Below, one piece after another: positions 19,501-27,685 of a DNA stretch of 40,844 nt. Under the pieces are notes generated by a model. It saw only the letters and a list, made by a program, of their open reading frames with translations. It was not told where the DNA came from and made no database searches. A program made the position numbers and the translations under genes. Each line of letters starts with the position of its first letter. The first letter of the stretch is position 1. Source of the DNA: an uncultured Clostridia bacterium (lineage in GTDB: Bacteria; Bacillota; Clostridia; TANB77; CAG-508); the NCBI GenBank assembly GCA_948524275.1, contig CAOSLI010000008.1, forward strand, positions 1-40,844, read 5' to 3'.

Positions 19501-19766
19501 TATGCTATCATTGATTTTTCTGATTTTCCGATACTATATATCTGTCCATACATTTCCTTAATTACTCTATATGCCATTCTTTCAAATGAAAGTACTTCGA
19601 CTTTTAAAGTAGCTTTTTCTTCAAGCGTATCTAATAACATTCTTTCGCCAGTAAAAGAGAACTGTTCTGGAGTAATTATATATATCTTATCAGATACTGA
19701 TTGTTTTATCTGGTCAAATATGTATTTGCTCTTTCCAGTTCCTGAAACTCCATATATAATTTTCAA
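16503..19766 (-). CDS. addB: ATP-dependent helicase/nuclease subunit B (AddB)
   Basis: AddB pairs with AddA in the RecBCD-like complex that resects double-strand breaks for RecA loading. At 1087 residues it is slightly short for the family. The N-terminal Walker A motif is GVSGTGKS. The C-terminal nuclease shows IEGKIDRADI followed by IRIIDYKSS, the D...DYK core of the PD-(D/E)XK fold. The four iron-sulphur cysteines are present: FRGCPFSYY upstream and CKYCKYKSIC at the end. The TTG start is preceded by AAGGAGGG. It follows ogg by 40 bases at the end of the plsX operon. addA normally follows addB, but here rpsT does, so AddA must be encoded elsewhere if it is present. Confidence 0.93.
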   Translation of the reverse strand: MKIIYGVSGTGKSKYIFDQIKQSVSDKIYIITPEQFSFTGERMLLDTLEEKATLKVEVLSFERMAYRVIKEMYGQIYSIGKSEKSMIAYDTLNKNSKDLKFLGKSLENVDTILTQITEFKKHNITVEKLENQVTKTDDEYLKIKLNDMLIMYKKVEEKIGDRFVDENNLLTILSENIEQSHLFDGALFYIDEFAGFTKQEYEVISKLDKIAKELYITVCTDTLNVEKPPEADIFYDNKQTIQTLCNINELDKDKQINLKERYRFKNKELMHLEENLYAIPFNTYNENLDNIKLYVAENQYSEIQHVATNVLKLVRDEGYRYKDIAVICKNIDTYDSLCKAIFEEYDIPVFIDSKKDITQNSFIKYVLGIFDIFSKNWSYEAVFNYIKSGLIYVDSIYELENYCLKWGIQGKKWYDTPWNYEKDDKANNFIQEQEIIIKPLLDLKEKLKGRKSAKNISYEIYQFIKLKIDETLKHYNEIKLAESQNKRKELEDIIQAYEIVISVLQEIAEIFNDEQFSFEDYAKLLKTGLATKELNQIPEGQDKVIVGDVNRSKSHKVRAVFIIGVNDGVFPSNMTSEGFFNDKDRERLKKEEFELAKGIREKSYEENFNIYKAFTTAEEKVFISYSNSDPDGGTLRRSIIISKLKRIFPKLEEEKMEKDEVLTKQITFSKLLNNLEKEEWFEVYEWYKKNYSDKLEATISGLTYSNLPEKLNKENVEKLYGNNLKTSISKMESFRGCPFSYYLTYGLKLSDKEKLTINQLDTGSFMHNVIDEFFRRVENIKEVTDEEMQKIIDGIVDENVGMGSKFGMTAKYRTLVKRLKKVLYTSLKYIVKSLKDSSFEVLGSEISFGRGKNPPMEILLDDGRKILIEGKIDRADIAKMPNGKYIRIIDYKSSYKDIDLNKVIVGLQLQLITYANETSKINDAIVAGMLYFPLLEPTVIKNNRDISKEDIENMIREEYKMKGLVLADVNIIKAMDNKISEGKSDIIPVTMKSQDEIDEKRSSTLSKEEFENLLKYSNKLIGKIAKEILGGTIDIKPSYSIKDKISQCKYCKYKSICGFNPKNKGNNYRFVPKDKKEDILEKIKENH

Positions 19767-19806
19767 AACAGTCCCTCCTTTTTTGTAATATTTGTTGTGT
19801 TTATGC

Positions 19807-20652
19807 TCAATTTTCCCTACGGAAATAGAATAAATACTGCTGTGCTAGTCCTTGCATATTTCCAAACATTCTATCTGCAATTTTTTGTATTTCTTTTTTA
19901 TTGACTTTATTTTCATCTTCATGGTGAATATAAAGCTCATTCATAACTCTTCTTACCCATACATCTATAGGAAATACATCAAACCTCTTTAAATCAGAGA
20001 ATAGTAATATACAATCTGCTACTTTTGGTCCTACTCCTGATAGTTTGAGTAATTCTTCTCTTGCATCATTTGTATTCATATCATATAAATTTTTAAGGTT
20101 CATTTTACCTTCTAAGACTAATTTGGTTGTTTCATATATTCTAACATCTCTAAATCCTAGTCCTAGATTTCTTAAATCTTCTATGCTTGCTTTAGAAAGC
20201 TGCTCTGGTGTTGGAAACGAATAATATGTTTCTTTTTCATATTCAATCGGCTCTCCATATTTTTTTGAAAGCCTTTCTATAATTCCTTTTATTCTTGGTA
20301 TATTATTGTTTGCTGATATTATAAATGATATAATTGTTTCCCATAAATCTTGATTAAGAATTCTAATCCCCTGCCCATATTCTATACTTTCTTTAAGATT
20401 ATCATCTATTATACTTAGGCTATTTTTTATTTGTTTATAATCTCTATCTAAATCAAAATATCTCTTTATTTCATCTTCATATTTGCAAGTTCCTGTAAAA
20501 ATAATTTTGTTTCTATCTTTTTTTACATTTAATACATTGTTTCCAAATACACCTGTATAAGTACCATCTTGATTTGCATTCCATCTAAAACATTGTCCAC
20601 ATTCAAATACATCTTTTGGTTCAAATGATTCTGCTTCTATTTTGTATTTCAT
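19807..20652 (-). CDS. ogg: 8-oxoguanine DNA glycosylase (OGG1-like, HhH-GPD)
   Basis: This bifunctional base-excision glycosylase removes 8-oxoguanine. The 281-residue protein has the OGG N-terminal domain with FECGQCFRW, the helical core with ISFIISANNNIPRI, and the helix-hairpin-helix LSGVGPKVADCILL, whose lysine is the expected Schiff-base residue. It is followed by FPIDVWVRRV, whose aspartate is the second catalytic residue. The ATG is read directly after the radical SAM gene, with a 38-base gap. It sits among other nucleic-acid maintenance genes (rnc, addB). Confidence 0.93.
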   Translation of the reverse strand: MKYKIEAESFEPKDVFECGQCFRWNANQDGTYTGVFGNNVLNVKKDRNKIIFTGTCKYEDEIKRYFDLDRDYKQIKNSLSIIDDNLKESIEYGQGIRILNQDLWETIISFIISANNNIPRIKGIIERLSKKYGEPIEYEKETYYSFPTPEQLSKASIEDLRNLGLGFRDVRIYETTKLVLEGKMNLKNLYDMNTNDAREELLKLSGVGPKVADCILLFSDLKRFDVFPIDVWVRRVMNELYIHHEDENKVNKKEIQKIADRMFGNMQGLAQQYLFYFRREN

Positions 20653-20690
20653 TTTTGCTCCTATTCTTATATCATAATTTTAATTAGAAT

Positions 20691-21728
20691 CTAGTATGTT
20701 GATAATACTTTAATTTCAAATTTGCCTGGTTTAAGTCCTTCGTTTTGCTTTACAGATACTTCTACATCATAGAATTCTTTAAGTTTTGCAATATTCTCTC
20801 TCTTGTGTCCTACAACATTATTAACATCTTCATTATTAACGGCTATCTCAACTTCTTTAACTTTTGTATTAATATGTCTAATTCTTTCTGCAATGCTGTC
20901 ATACCACATATCCGCTTCAACAAGTTGTCTAAATGCTGGATGATATGGACCTGCTACTACTTCACTACCATCTTGATTAGGATCAGTAATCTCCTCTGTA
21001 TTTTGAAGTCCTACACGAATTACATCTATTTTCTTTTTTCTAAACAAATATGTAACTTCCTTTGCTCTTTCTACGGCTTGTTCGATTGTAAGAGGTTTAT
21101 ATTCACCTTCTCTATATTCATACTCCAATTCTGTACCTTTAATTACTAACACCGGATATATCCTAATCATCTTTGGTTTTAATTTTATTAGGTCTTTTGC
21201 GGTATTAATCTCATCTAACTCTGTGCTTTCTGGTAGTCCTATCATCATTTGATGTCCAAGCTTAAATCCGTATCTTCTAATTAGTTTTGATGCTTTAATT
21301 ACATCTTCAAATGTATGATTTCTCTTGCTTCTTCTTAAAATATAATCATTAGATGACTGAACACCAAGTTCTATTGTTTTTACATGATATCTCTTAAGTA
21401 TCTTAAGTATATCTTTATTTATGTAGTCTGGTCTTGTTGAGATTCTTATGCTTCCAACTTTTCCATTTTGTATAAATTTATTTGCAGCTTCTAATAACTT
21501 TTTCTGAATTTCTATATCTATTCCTGTAAAACTTCCACCGAAAAAGGCTACTTCTATGTATTTACTTTCGTCTTTAAAATTTTTCAAATAATACTCTATA
21601 GTCTCTGTAACATCAGTTTCCGTAACATTAGTTTGCTGTCCACTAATCTTTTTTTGATTGCAAAATGTGCATTCATTTGGACATCCTAAGTTCGGAACAA
21701 ATATTGGTATAATGTATTCTTTCTTCAT
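20691..21728 (-). CDS. Elp3-like radical SAM protein
   Basis: This radical SAM enzyme has the cluster motif CPNECTFC near the N-terminus, an SAM-binding FFGGSF and RISTRPDYI, and a C-terminal extension after the barrel, as in the Elp3/YhcC-like group. In many Firmicutes a homologue lies beside rnc, as here. The reaction is not established for this branch. The ATG at 21728 is preceded by GGAGG at good spacing; the ATG five codons upstream lies over that site. It has 345 residues and an intact CxxxCxxC triad. Confidence 0.88.
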   Translation of the reverse strand: MKKEYIIPIFVPNLGCPNECTFCNQKKISGQQTNVTETDVTETIEYYLKNFKDESKYIEVAFFGGSFTGIDIEIQKKLLEAANKFIQNGKVGSIRISTRPDYINKDILKILKRYHVKTIELGVQSSNDYILRRSKRNHTFEDVIKASKLIRRYGFKLGHQMMIGLPESTELDEINTAKDLIKLKPKMIRIYPVLVIKGTELEYEYREGEYKPLTIEQAVERAKEVTYLFRKKKIDVIRVGLQNTEEITDPNQDGSEVVAGPYHPAFRQLVEADMWYDSIAERIRHINTKVKEVEIAVNNEDVNNVVGHKRENIAKLKEFYDVEVSVKQNEGLKPGKFEIKVLSTY

Positions 21729-21762
21729 ATATAATTCCTCCATAATATGCCTTGATTTATCA

Positions 21763-22431
21763 CTATTTATTTAGACTTTCTAGCGCTTTTTGTGCTGCTT
21801 GCATTTCTGCATGCTTTTTACTCTTCCCAATTCCTGTTGCAAGAATTCTTTGATTTACTATTACTTCTGCTGTAAAAGTTTTATCATGGTCTGGTCCATG
21901 CTCATCTATTATTTTATACTCTATATCTATATCTCCATTTTGCTGAAGTTTTTCTTGTAACATAGTCTTATGATCTTTTACTCCAACATTTTTGCTAGCT
22001 GATTTCATTGCTTCTTCTAGATTATCTATTATAAACTTTTCTGCTTTATCAAGTCCTCCATCAAAATAAATTGCAGCTATGATAGCTTCAATACTGTCTG
22101 CCAGAATTGCTGGTCTATTGTTTCCACCATTGCTTCTTTCACTTCTTCCAACTTTGATATACTCAGATATCTCATGCTTTTTTGCAACCTCATATAAACT
22201 ATCTTCACATACAACCGTAGCCCTTACTTTTGTAAGTTCACCTTCATTTAGATTTGGAAACTTATTATATAAATATTTACTTGAAATAAACTCTAAGATA
22301 CTGTCTCCTAAAAATTCTAGCTTTTCATTGCTTTTTACGTTGTTTTCATTTGCATATGATGTGTGAGTTAGTGCTTCTTCAATAAGTGCCTTGTCTTTAA
22401 AATTGTATCCTATATTTTCTTCTATTGTCAT
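21763..22431 (-). CDS. rnc: Ribonuclease III
   Basis: RNase III cuts double-stranded RNA in rRNA and mRNA processing. At 222 residues it has normal length. The signature EKLEFLGDSILEF carries the catalytic acidic residues, and the second acidic patch is ILADSIEAIIAAIYFD. The double-stranded RNA-binding domain covers about 150-222 (KTMLQEKLQQ, GIGKSKKHAEMQAAQKAL). It follows acpP in the common plsX-acpP-rnc order. A terminator between acpP and rnc suggests partial read-through. Confidence 0.97.
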   Translation of the reverse strand: MTIEENIGYNFKDKALIEEALTHTSYANENNVKSNEKLEFLGDSILEFISSKYLYNKFPNLNEGELTKVRATVVCEDSLYEVAKKHEISEYIKVGRSERSNGGNNRPAILADSIEAIIAAIYFDGGLDKAEKFIIDNLEEAMKSASKNVGVKDHKTMLQEKLQQNGDIDIEYKIIDEHGPDHDKTFTAEVIVNQRILATGIGKSKKHAEMQAAQKALESLNK

Positions 22432-22533
22432 ATTAAAATTTGTACCTTCTCCCTTTAAAGCTTTTTCTACATTATATTATTGCGACTTTACTATGTCAAG
22501 CAAAATTGGTGTTTAGATTTATTAATTGCACAT

Positions 22534-22561
22534 AAAAAAAGAAGGTTATGCCTTCTTTTTT
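22534..22561 (-). terminator. Terminator after acpP
   Basis: GAAGG and CCTTC within longer A/T arms form a hairpin followed on the minus strand by TTTTTTT. It lies just past the acpP stop and upstream of rnc, so it would attenuate downstream transcription. Confidence 0.75.
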
Positions 22562-22564
22562 CAT

Positions 22565-22807
22565 TTATGCTACATGATTTTTTATATAATCAACAACATC
22601 ACCAACTGTTGCAACTTTTTCAGCTTCGCTATCTGGAATTTCTATATCAAATTCCTCTTCAAGAGCCATTATTAATTCAACAATATCTAGTGAGTCAGCA
22701 CCTAAATCATCTATAAATGATGCTTCTGCTGTAACAGATGTTTCACTAACACCTAATTGTTCAACAATTATTTTTTTTACTTTTTCCATTATTTCTTCTG
22801 AACCCAT
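22565..22807 (-). CDS. acpP: Acyl carrier protein
   Basis: This 80-residue acidic protein carries growing fatty acids on a 4'-phosphopantetheine arm. The attachment serine is in GADSLDIVELIM. AGGAGGTGA lies about 10 bases before the ATG, which supports this start over the later ATG at codon 7. It follows plsX, as in many Firmicutes. Confidence 0.97.
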   Translation of the reverse strand: MGSEEIMEKVKKIIVEQLGVSETSVTAEASFIDDLGADSLDIVELIMALEEEFDIEIPDSEAEKVATVGDVVDYIKNHVA

Positions 22808-22916
22808 AACGTTAAGTCACCTCCTAAATTTTAAATTCATCATAACCATACAATAATACATTGGCATTTAATTGTCAAGCATTTTTTATAAAATTTTTTA
22901 GCCTGTATTTTATTTT

Positions 22917-23993
22917 CTACTCTTTGTTTTCAATTTTAGTAATAAATTCTTTAATTTCCTGCATTTTTTCTTTATTTTCGTTAGATTCATAAATTTCTGT
23001 AAGTTTATCTACAGCTTTATTGTTTACAAATTGTTCTGCTTGTTTTATTGTAAACTTAAACAGTTTTTCATCACTGCTTCCATGTGCCTTTACAACTGGC
23101 TTTTGTACTCCTAAAAATAATGCTCCACCATATTCTTTATAGTCAACGGATTTTGCAAATCTTTTTATAGATGGAAGTGATGGAATGCTTGCAATCTTAC
23201 TCAAAATATTATGCATCATACTTTCTTTTAATGACTTTTTTACAAATTTTCCAAGACCTTCAACGGATTTTAAAAATACATTACCTGTAAATCCATCCGC
23301 AACTATTGCATCTATTTCACCTAAAAATGCCTCGCGTCCTTCTATATTTCCAGCAAAGTTAATATTTAATTCAGAAGAATATTTTTTAAGTAGTTGATAT
23401 GAATTCTTTACTAAATCATTGCCTTTTGTTTCTTCTGTGCCTATATTCAAAAGCCCTATTTTAGGATTTTCTATTCCTAATGTATTATGTATATATATGC
23501 TTGACATTTGTGCAAATTGAAGCAAATTAATAGGCTTGCAATTTGTATTTGCGCCGCAATCCATTAGCACTAATTTTCCATGATATGCTGGCAAAATTCC
23601 TGCTAGAGCTGGTCTATCTACACCTTTTATTCTTCCAACTAATAATGTTGCTCCTGTTAACAATGCTCCTGAATTTCCAGCTGAGATAAATACATCTCCT
23701 TCACCTAATTTTAGCATATTAAATCCCACAACCATTGAAGAATCTTTTTTATTCTTAATTGCTTGTGTTGGAATGTCCTCCATTTCAATTTCTTCTTCTG
23801 CATTATGTATAGTAATTCTATCAGATATTTCTTCTAACGTTTTTCCAAAAAATTCTTCAGACTTTGCTTCTATAATGTCCTTTTTTCCTATTAATACAAG
23901 TTCCGCTTCTATCTCATTTATTGCTGCTACAGCACCCTTTATTGTTGCGTCAGGTGCGTTATCTCCACCCATAGCATCTAATAATATTTTCAT
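22917..23993 (-). CDS. plsX: Phosphate acyltransferase PlsX
   Basis: PlsX converts acyl-ACP to acyl-phosphate, the substrate of PlsY in phospholipid synthesis. The ATG at 23993 starts MKILLDAMGGDNAPDATIKG, the typical N-terminus, with GGAAGG about 10 bases upstream; an in-frame TTG six codons earlier is not preferred. It has 358 residues. Other features are AGNSGALL, LMDCGANTNCKP, ADGFTGNVFLK and a C-terminal KAHGSSD segment. It heads the plsX-acpP-rnc group behind a near-consensus promoter. Confidence 0.96.
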   Translation of the reverse strand: MKILLDAMGGDNAPDATIKGAVAAINEIEAELVLIGKKDIIEAKSEEFFGKTLEEISDRITIHNAEEEIEMEDIPTQAIKNKKDSSMVVGFNMLKLGEGDVFISAGNSGALLTGATLLVGRIKGVDRPALAGILPAYHGKLVLMDCGANTNCKPINLLQFAQMSSIYIHNTLGIENPKIGLLNIGTEETKGNDLVKNSYQLLKKYSSELNINFAGNIEGREAFLGEIDAIVADGFTGNVFLKSVEGLGKFVKKSLKESMMHNILSKIASIPSLPSIKRFAKSVDYKEYGGALFLGVQKPVVKAHGSSDEKLFKFTIKQAEQFVNNKAVDKLTEIYESNENKEKMQEIKEFITKIENKE

Positions 23994-24050
23994 AAAATAT
24001 TGTCCTTCCAATCTCTATAGTAAACTACAATTATATAATTTTACTTTCAT

Positions 24051-24080
24051 ATTATAATGTTAAATTTATGTATTTGTCAA
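24051..24080 (-). promoter_or_regulatory. Near-consensus promoter of the plsX operon
   Basis: TTGACA (24075-24080) and TATAAT (24051-24056) are separated by 18 bases, about 60 bases upstream of the plsX start. No FapR-like operator was recognised. Confidence 0.75.
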
Positions 24081-24092
24081 TACCATACAAAA

Positions 24093-24120
24093 AAATACCA
24101 ATACTTATGCATTGGTATTT
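24093..24120 (-). terminator. Terminator of the rplJ-rplL operon
   Basis: The arms AAATACCAAT and ATTGGTATTT pair perfectly and are followed on the minus strand by TTTTTG. It lies about 20 bases after the rplL stop, so rpoB is not part of this transcript. Confidence 0.85.
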
Positions 24121-24140
24121 TCTATATTTACAATGTAAAA

Positions 24141-24509
24141 TTATTGTAATTCAACTGTTGCTCCAGCTTCTTCAAATTTCTTCTTTAATTCTTCTGCTTC
24201 TTCAGTTGCAACATTTTCTTTTATTGTCTTAGGAGCTCCATCAACTAAATCCTTAGCTTCTTTTAATCCTAATCCTGTAGCATCTCTAACTACCTTAATT
24301 ACTTGTATTTTTTGTGCTCCTGCATCTTTTAATACAACATTGAAGCTTGATTTTGCTTCGGCTCCTGCTGCTGCTCCTGCACCTGCTGCTGGTGCTGCTA
24401 CTGCTGCTGCAGATACTCCGTATTTTTCCTCTATTTTCTTAACTAAATCAGCTAATTCAACTACTGTTAAGCTGTCTATTGATTCTAATATTTCATCAAC
24501 TTTTGCCAT
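24141..24509 (-). CDS. rplL: 50S ribosomal protein L7/L12
   Basis: L7/L12 forms the flexible stalk that recruits translation GTPases. The 122-residue protein has an N-terminal dimerisation helix, an Ala/Gly-rich hinge at about 37-50 and the conserved C-terminal domain (KIQVIKVVRDATGLGLKEAKDLVDGAPK). AGGAGG lies before the ATG. It is last in the rplJ-rplL unit, followed by a terminator instead of the usual rpoBC. Confidence 0.98.
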   Translation of the reverse strand: MAKVDEILESIDSLTVVELADLVKKIEEKYGVSAAAVAAPAAGAGAAAGAEAKSSFNVVLKDAGAQKIQVIKVVRDATGLGLKEAKDLVDGAPKTIKENVATEEAEELKKKFEEAGATVELQ

Positions 24510-24625
24510 TTTAAATTCCTCCTTATTTCTATGTAAACATGGCAGTTTACATTACTATTTTAACCTATTAGGTTATATTTTAATTTGAATTTTATTTTAA
24601 GCTAAAATTCTAAACGCTAGTAAAC

Positions 24626-25129
24626 TTAAGCTTCTGCTTCTTTCTTTATTCTTACTTGATCAATTGCAACTGCAACTTTTGATATTGTTTGTAACAATGA
24701 ACCAGCAAGTTTTGAAAGAAGTTCTTCTCTTGATGGAAGTTTTGCTAAAGTGATTATTTCTTCTACACTCATAACTTTTCCATCTATCATACCACCTTTT
24801 ATCTTGTAGTTTTCATGTTCCTTTGAGAACTTGTAAGCTACTTTTAAAGGTGCTAGATAATCCTCATTTGCTGATACTAAAGCTGTTGGTCCTTCTAAAA
24901 CTGAGTCTAAACCAGCTTCACCATTTAATTCTAACGCTCTTTTAATTATATTGTTCTTGGTTATTTTACTTATAGCATTTGCTTCTCTAAGGCTTCTTCT
25001 TAATTTAGTATCTTCTTCAACGTTTGTACCTCTGTAATCAACTAAAAGTATAAGTTTTGCTCCTTTAAGATGCTCTGCTAAGTCTTTAACTTCTGCTTCC
25101 TTCTTTGCAATAACTTCTTTGCTTGCCAT
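24626..25129 (-). CDS. rplJ: 50S ribosomal protein L10
   Basis: L10 anchors L7/L12 dimers to the 50S stalk base. The 167-residue protein has the expected LLVDYRGTNVEEDTKLRRSLREA region and a C-terminal helix for L12 binding. AGGAGGTG precedes the ATG. Its mRNA begins with an L10 leader (next entry), where L10 binding is known to regulate expression in Firmicutes. Confidence 0.98.
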   Translation of the reverse strand: MASKEVIAKKEAEVKDLAEHLKGAKLILLVDYRGTNVEEDTKLRRSLREANAISKITKNNIIKRALELNGEAGLDSVLEGPTALVSANEDYLAPLKVAYKFSKEHENYKIKGGMIDGKVMSVEEIITLAKLPSREELLSKLAGSLLQTISKVAVAIDQVRIKKEAEA

Positions 25130-25149
25130 TTTTTCACCTCCTAAAACTA

Positions 25150-25262
25150 TTATTTTTATAAAGTAAAAATCAACCTATATAGCCATGAGGCTAATAGATT
25201 GATTTTAAATCTCTTCTACTTCACCTCGGTAGGACTTAAGTTCATGCCTACTGTCTATGGCT
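25150..25262 (-). ncRNA. L10 leader (ribosomal protein autoregulatory element) with attenuator hairpin
   Basis: The minus strand reads AGACAGTAGGC, then CTTAAGTCCTACCGAGGT, the recognisable L10-leader pattern. It is followed by AATCAATCTATTAGCC...GGCTATATAGGTTGATTTTTA, a hairpin with a T run that looks like an attenuator just before rplJ. In Firmicutes the L10(L12)4 complex binds this element. Ends are approximate. Confidence 0.85.
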
Positions 25263-25270
25263 ATTATAAA

Positions 25271-25954
25271 TTATTTTTGGTCTATATACAAACCAGGTCC
25301 CATTGATGGTGCTATTGATATACTTCTTATATATTGTCCCTTAGCTGCTGCTGGTCTAGCTTTAATAATTGCAGCTATAATTGTTTCATAGTTTTCGATT
25401 AATTTCTCTGAACCAAATGAAACTTTACCAAATCCTAAGTGGATAATATTATTCTTGTCTAATCTGTATTCAACTTTACCAGATTTAATTTCTGATATAG
25501 CTTTTGTAACATCCATTGTTACTGTTCCTGATTTTGGGTTTGGCATCAAACCTTTTGGTCCTAATACCTTTCCTAATCTTCCTACAACACCCATCATATC
25601 TGGTGTTGCTACAACTACATCATATTCAAACCAGTTTTCTTTTTCAATTTTAGGTATTAATTCCTCTGCTCCTACGAAATCTGCTCCAGCAGCCTTTGCT
25701 TCTTCAGCTTTTGGTCCTTTAGCAAATACTAAAACTCTTTGAGTTTTACCTGTTCCATTTGGAAGCACTACTGTACCTCTAACTTGTTGATCAGCATATT
25801 TTGAGTCAACACCTAATTTTACATGTAATTCAACTGTTTGGTCAAATTTTGGCTTAGGCATTTTTTCAATTATATCAATTGCTTCTTTAACTGAGTATAA
25901 TTTCTTAGCGTCAACCAATTTGGCACTTTCTTGGTATCTCTTTCCTCTTTTCAT
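25271..25954 (-). CDS. rplA: 50S ribosomal protein L1
   Basis: L1 forms the mobile L1 stalk at the E site. The 227-residue protein has the canonical MKRGKRYQESAKLVD start, the DQQVRGTVVLPNGTGK segment, and the GPKGLMPNPKSGTVT loop that contacts 23S rRNA. GGAGG lies upstream of the ATG. It follows rplK by about 55 bases. Confidence 0.98.
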   Translation of the reverse strand: MKRGKRYQESAKLVDAKKLYSVKEAIDIIEKMPKPKFDQTVELHVKLGVDSKYADQQVRGTVVLPNGTGKTQRVLVFAKGPKAEEAKAAGADFVGAEELIPKIEKENWFEYDVVVATPDMMGVVGRLGKVLGPKGLMPNPKSGTVTMDVTKAISEIKSGKVEYRLDKNNIIHLGFGKVSFGSEKLIENYETIIAAIIKARPAAAKGQYIRSISIAPSMGPGLYIDQK

Positions 25955-26009
25955 TTTACCCTCCTTTGGTACTTGCGAAACATATTTTTAAGTTTCTCCC
26001 AATTTTAAA

Positions 26010-26450
26010 TTAGTCTTCTACTGTAACGCCCATTGAACGAGCTGTTCCAGCAACCATACTCATAGCAGCTTCTAATGAAGCAGCATTTAAATCTGGCATT
26101 TTTGTTTTTGCAATTTCTTCAACTTGTGCTTTTGAAAGTTTTGCAACTTTTTCTCTGTTTGGCTTTCCTGAACCTTTTTCAATCTTAGCTGATTTTTTTA
26201 TTAATACAGCCATTGGTGGTTCTTTTGTAATAAAGTCAAAAGATTTATCTTTGTGAACAGTAATTACAACTGGAATAATTAAACCTGCTTGTTTTGCAGT
26301 TTTATCATTGAATTGCTTTACGAAATCCATGATGTTAACTCCACTACCACCTAATGCTGGTCCAACTGGTGGAGCTGGTGTTGCCTTCCCTGCTGGAATT
26401 TGTAATTTGATGATAATATCTTTTACTTCTTTGTTATCTTTCCCTGCCAT
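26010..26450 (-). CDS. rplK: 50S ribosomal protein L11
   Basis: L11 binds the GTPase-associated region of 23S rRNA. The ATG at 26450 (MAGKDNKEVKD) follows AGGAGGTG; the in-frame GTG four codons earlier overlaps that site and is rejected. It has 146 residues with AGKATPAPPVGPALGGSGVNIMDF and the C-terminal RNA-binding AGTARSMGVTV. It lies in the order nusG-rplK-rplA. Confidence 0.98.
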   Translation of the reverse strand: MAGKDNKEVKDIIIKLQIPAGKATPAPPVGPALGGSGVNIMDFVKQFNDKTAKQAGLIIPVVITVHKDKSFDFITKEPPMAVLIKKSAKIEKGSGKPNREKVAKLSKAQVEEIAKTKMPDLNAASLEAAMSMVAGTARSMGVTVED

Positions 26451-26583
26451 TTTATTTTGCACCTCCTTTAGTTTGTATATATTAAAAATAATTTATATAA
26501 AAGGAATTAGTTTACCTAATTCATTTTAACAATAGTAATTTACTATCCATATGTATATTATTAACATATGTTAAATGTAACTT

Positions 26584-27120
26584 TTATTTGATTTTTTCTA
26601 CCTCTGAGAAATCTAGTTCAACTGGAGTTTCTCTTCCAAACATTGATACTAATACTTTAACTTTATGTTTGTCTTTATTAATTTCAGTAACATTTCCTGT
26701 AAAATCAGCAAATGGTCCATTCATAACTCTTATTTGGTCATTTATCTCATAATCAACATTTATAGACTGTATGTCAAATCCCATTTTTCTAATTTCAGAT
26801 TCTGTTAACGGAATAGGGTCTGTTCCTGATCCAACGAAACCTGTTACTCCTCTAGTATTTCTAACAATATACCATGTTTCTTCTGTAACAATCATTTTAA
26901 TTAGTACATATCCAGGGAATACTTTCTTTAAATTAGTCTTTCTTTCTCCATTTTTTATTTCTATTTGTTCTTCCATTGGTACTATTATATCAAAGAAAAA
27001 CTCTTGCAATTCCCTATTCTTAATTGTTTTTTCGAGATCAGTCTTAACTTTATTCTCATATCCAGAATATGTATGAACTACATACCATCTAGGTTTTAAA
27101 TCATAATCTTTTTGAGACAT
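26584..27120 (-). CDS. nusG: Transcription termination/antitermination factor NusG
   Basis: NusG binds RNA polymerase and modulates pausing and termination. The 178-residue protein has the N-terminal NGN domain (RWYVVHTYSGYENKV, FPGYVLIKM, GVTGFVG) and a C-terminal KOW domain (IRVMNGPFADFTGNVTEI). The ATG follows AAGGAGG. It lies 30 bases after secE, the universal order. The 133-base spacer to rplK has short AT-rich inverted repeats but no convincing terminator. Confidence 0.97.
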   Translation of the reverse strand: MSQKDYDLKPRWYVVHTYSGYENKVKTDLEKTIKNRELQEFFFDIIVPMEEQIEIKNGERKTNLKKVFPGYVLIKMIVTEETWYIVRNTRGVTGFVGSGTDPIPLTESEIRKMGFDIQSINVDYEINDQIRVMNGPFADFTGNVTEINKDKHKVKVLVSMFGRETPVELDFSEVEKIK

Positions 27121-27150
27121 GTTTTAGCCTCCTTCTATTTTTGACTTAGT

Positions 27151-27663
27151 TTAGTTGTTTCCTGGAGTAAGGTCTATTTCTGTAGTTCCTGTTTCTGTAT
27201 TATTATCTCCTATAGTCTGATTTTCATTAGACACATTTTCTACTATACTATTAGACGTTTCATTCTTGAATTTTTCAATTTGCTTAACTTCAAATTTAGT
27301 TAAAGCACCGAATGCTAAATCCAATATAAATATTAGAACAGATACTACAACTACCACCATTAAAACAACAGCTGTATTATTAAATAACTCTTTTCCTGTT
27401 GGCCAGTTAACTTTTTTTAATTCAGATCTGAAGTCTCTAAACCATCTTTTTTTATTCTTATCATCAATCTTTTTGGTTTCCTTTTTATCTTTACTTGCAT
27501 TTTTTTCTAGTTTAGCACTTTTGCCTTCTTTAGCTTCAGCTTTGTTATCTGCTATTGGAGTTTCAGTTTCTTTAACTTCTTCTACTTTTTCCTCTGCAGG
27601 TGTAGTAGCTTTATTAACTACTTTCTTTGTTTTAACTTGTTTCTTATTATTCTTCTTAGCCAT
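27151..27663 (-). CDS. secE: Preprotein translocase subunit SecE with charged N- and C-terminal extensions
   Basis: SecE clamps the SecY channel. The core is only about 60 residues: FRDFRSELKKVNWPTGKELF followed by one membrane helix (about 98-122). It is preceded by about 85 Lys/Glu/Ala-rich residues and followed by about 45 Asn/Thr/Glu-rich residues, for 170 in total against the usual 60-80. The position between rpmG and nusG and the core motif make the identification secure. The extensions are low-complexity; their function is unknown. Confidence 0.93.
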   Translation of the reverse strand: MAKKNNKKQVKTKKVVNKATTPAEEKVEEVKETETPIADNKAEAKEGKSAKLEKNASKDKKETKKIDDKNKKRWFRDFRSELKKVNWPTGKELFNNTAVVLMVVVVVSVLIFILDLAFGALTKFEVKQIEKFKNETSNSIVENVSNENQTIGDNNTETGTTEIDLTPGNN

Positions 27664-27685
27664 TTTTCATTCTCCTTTAAAGAAC

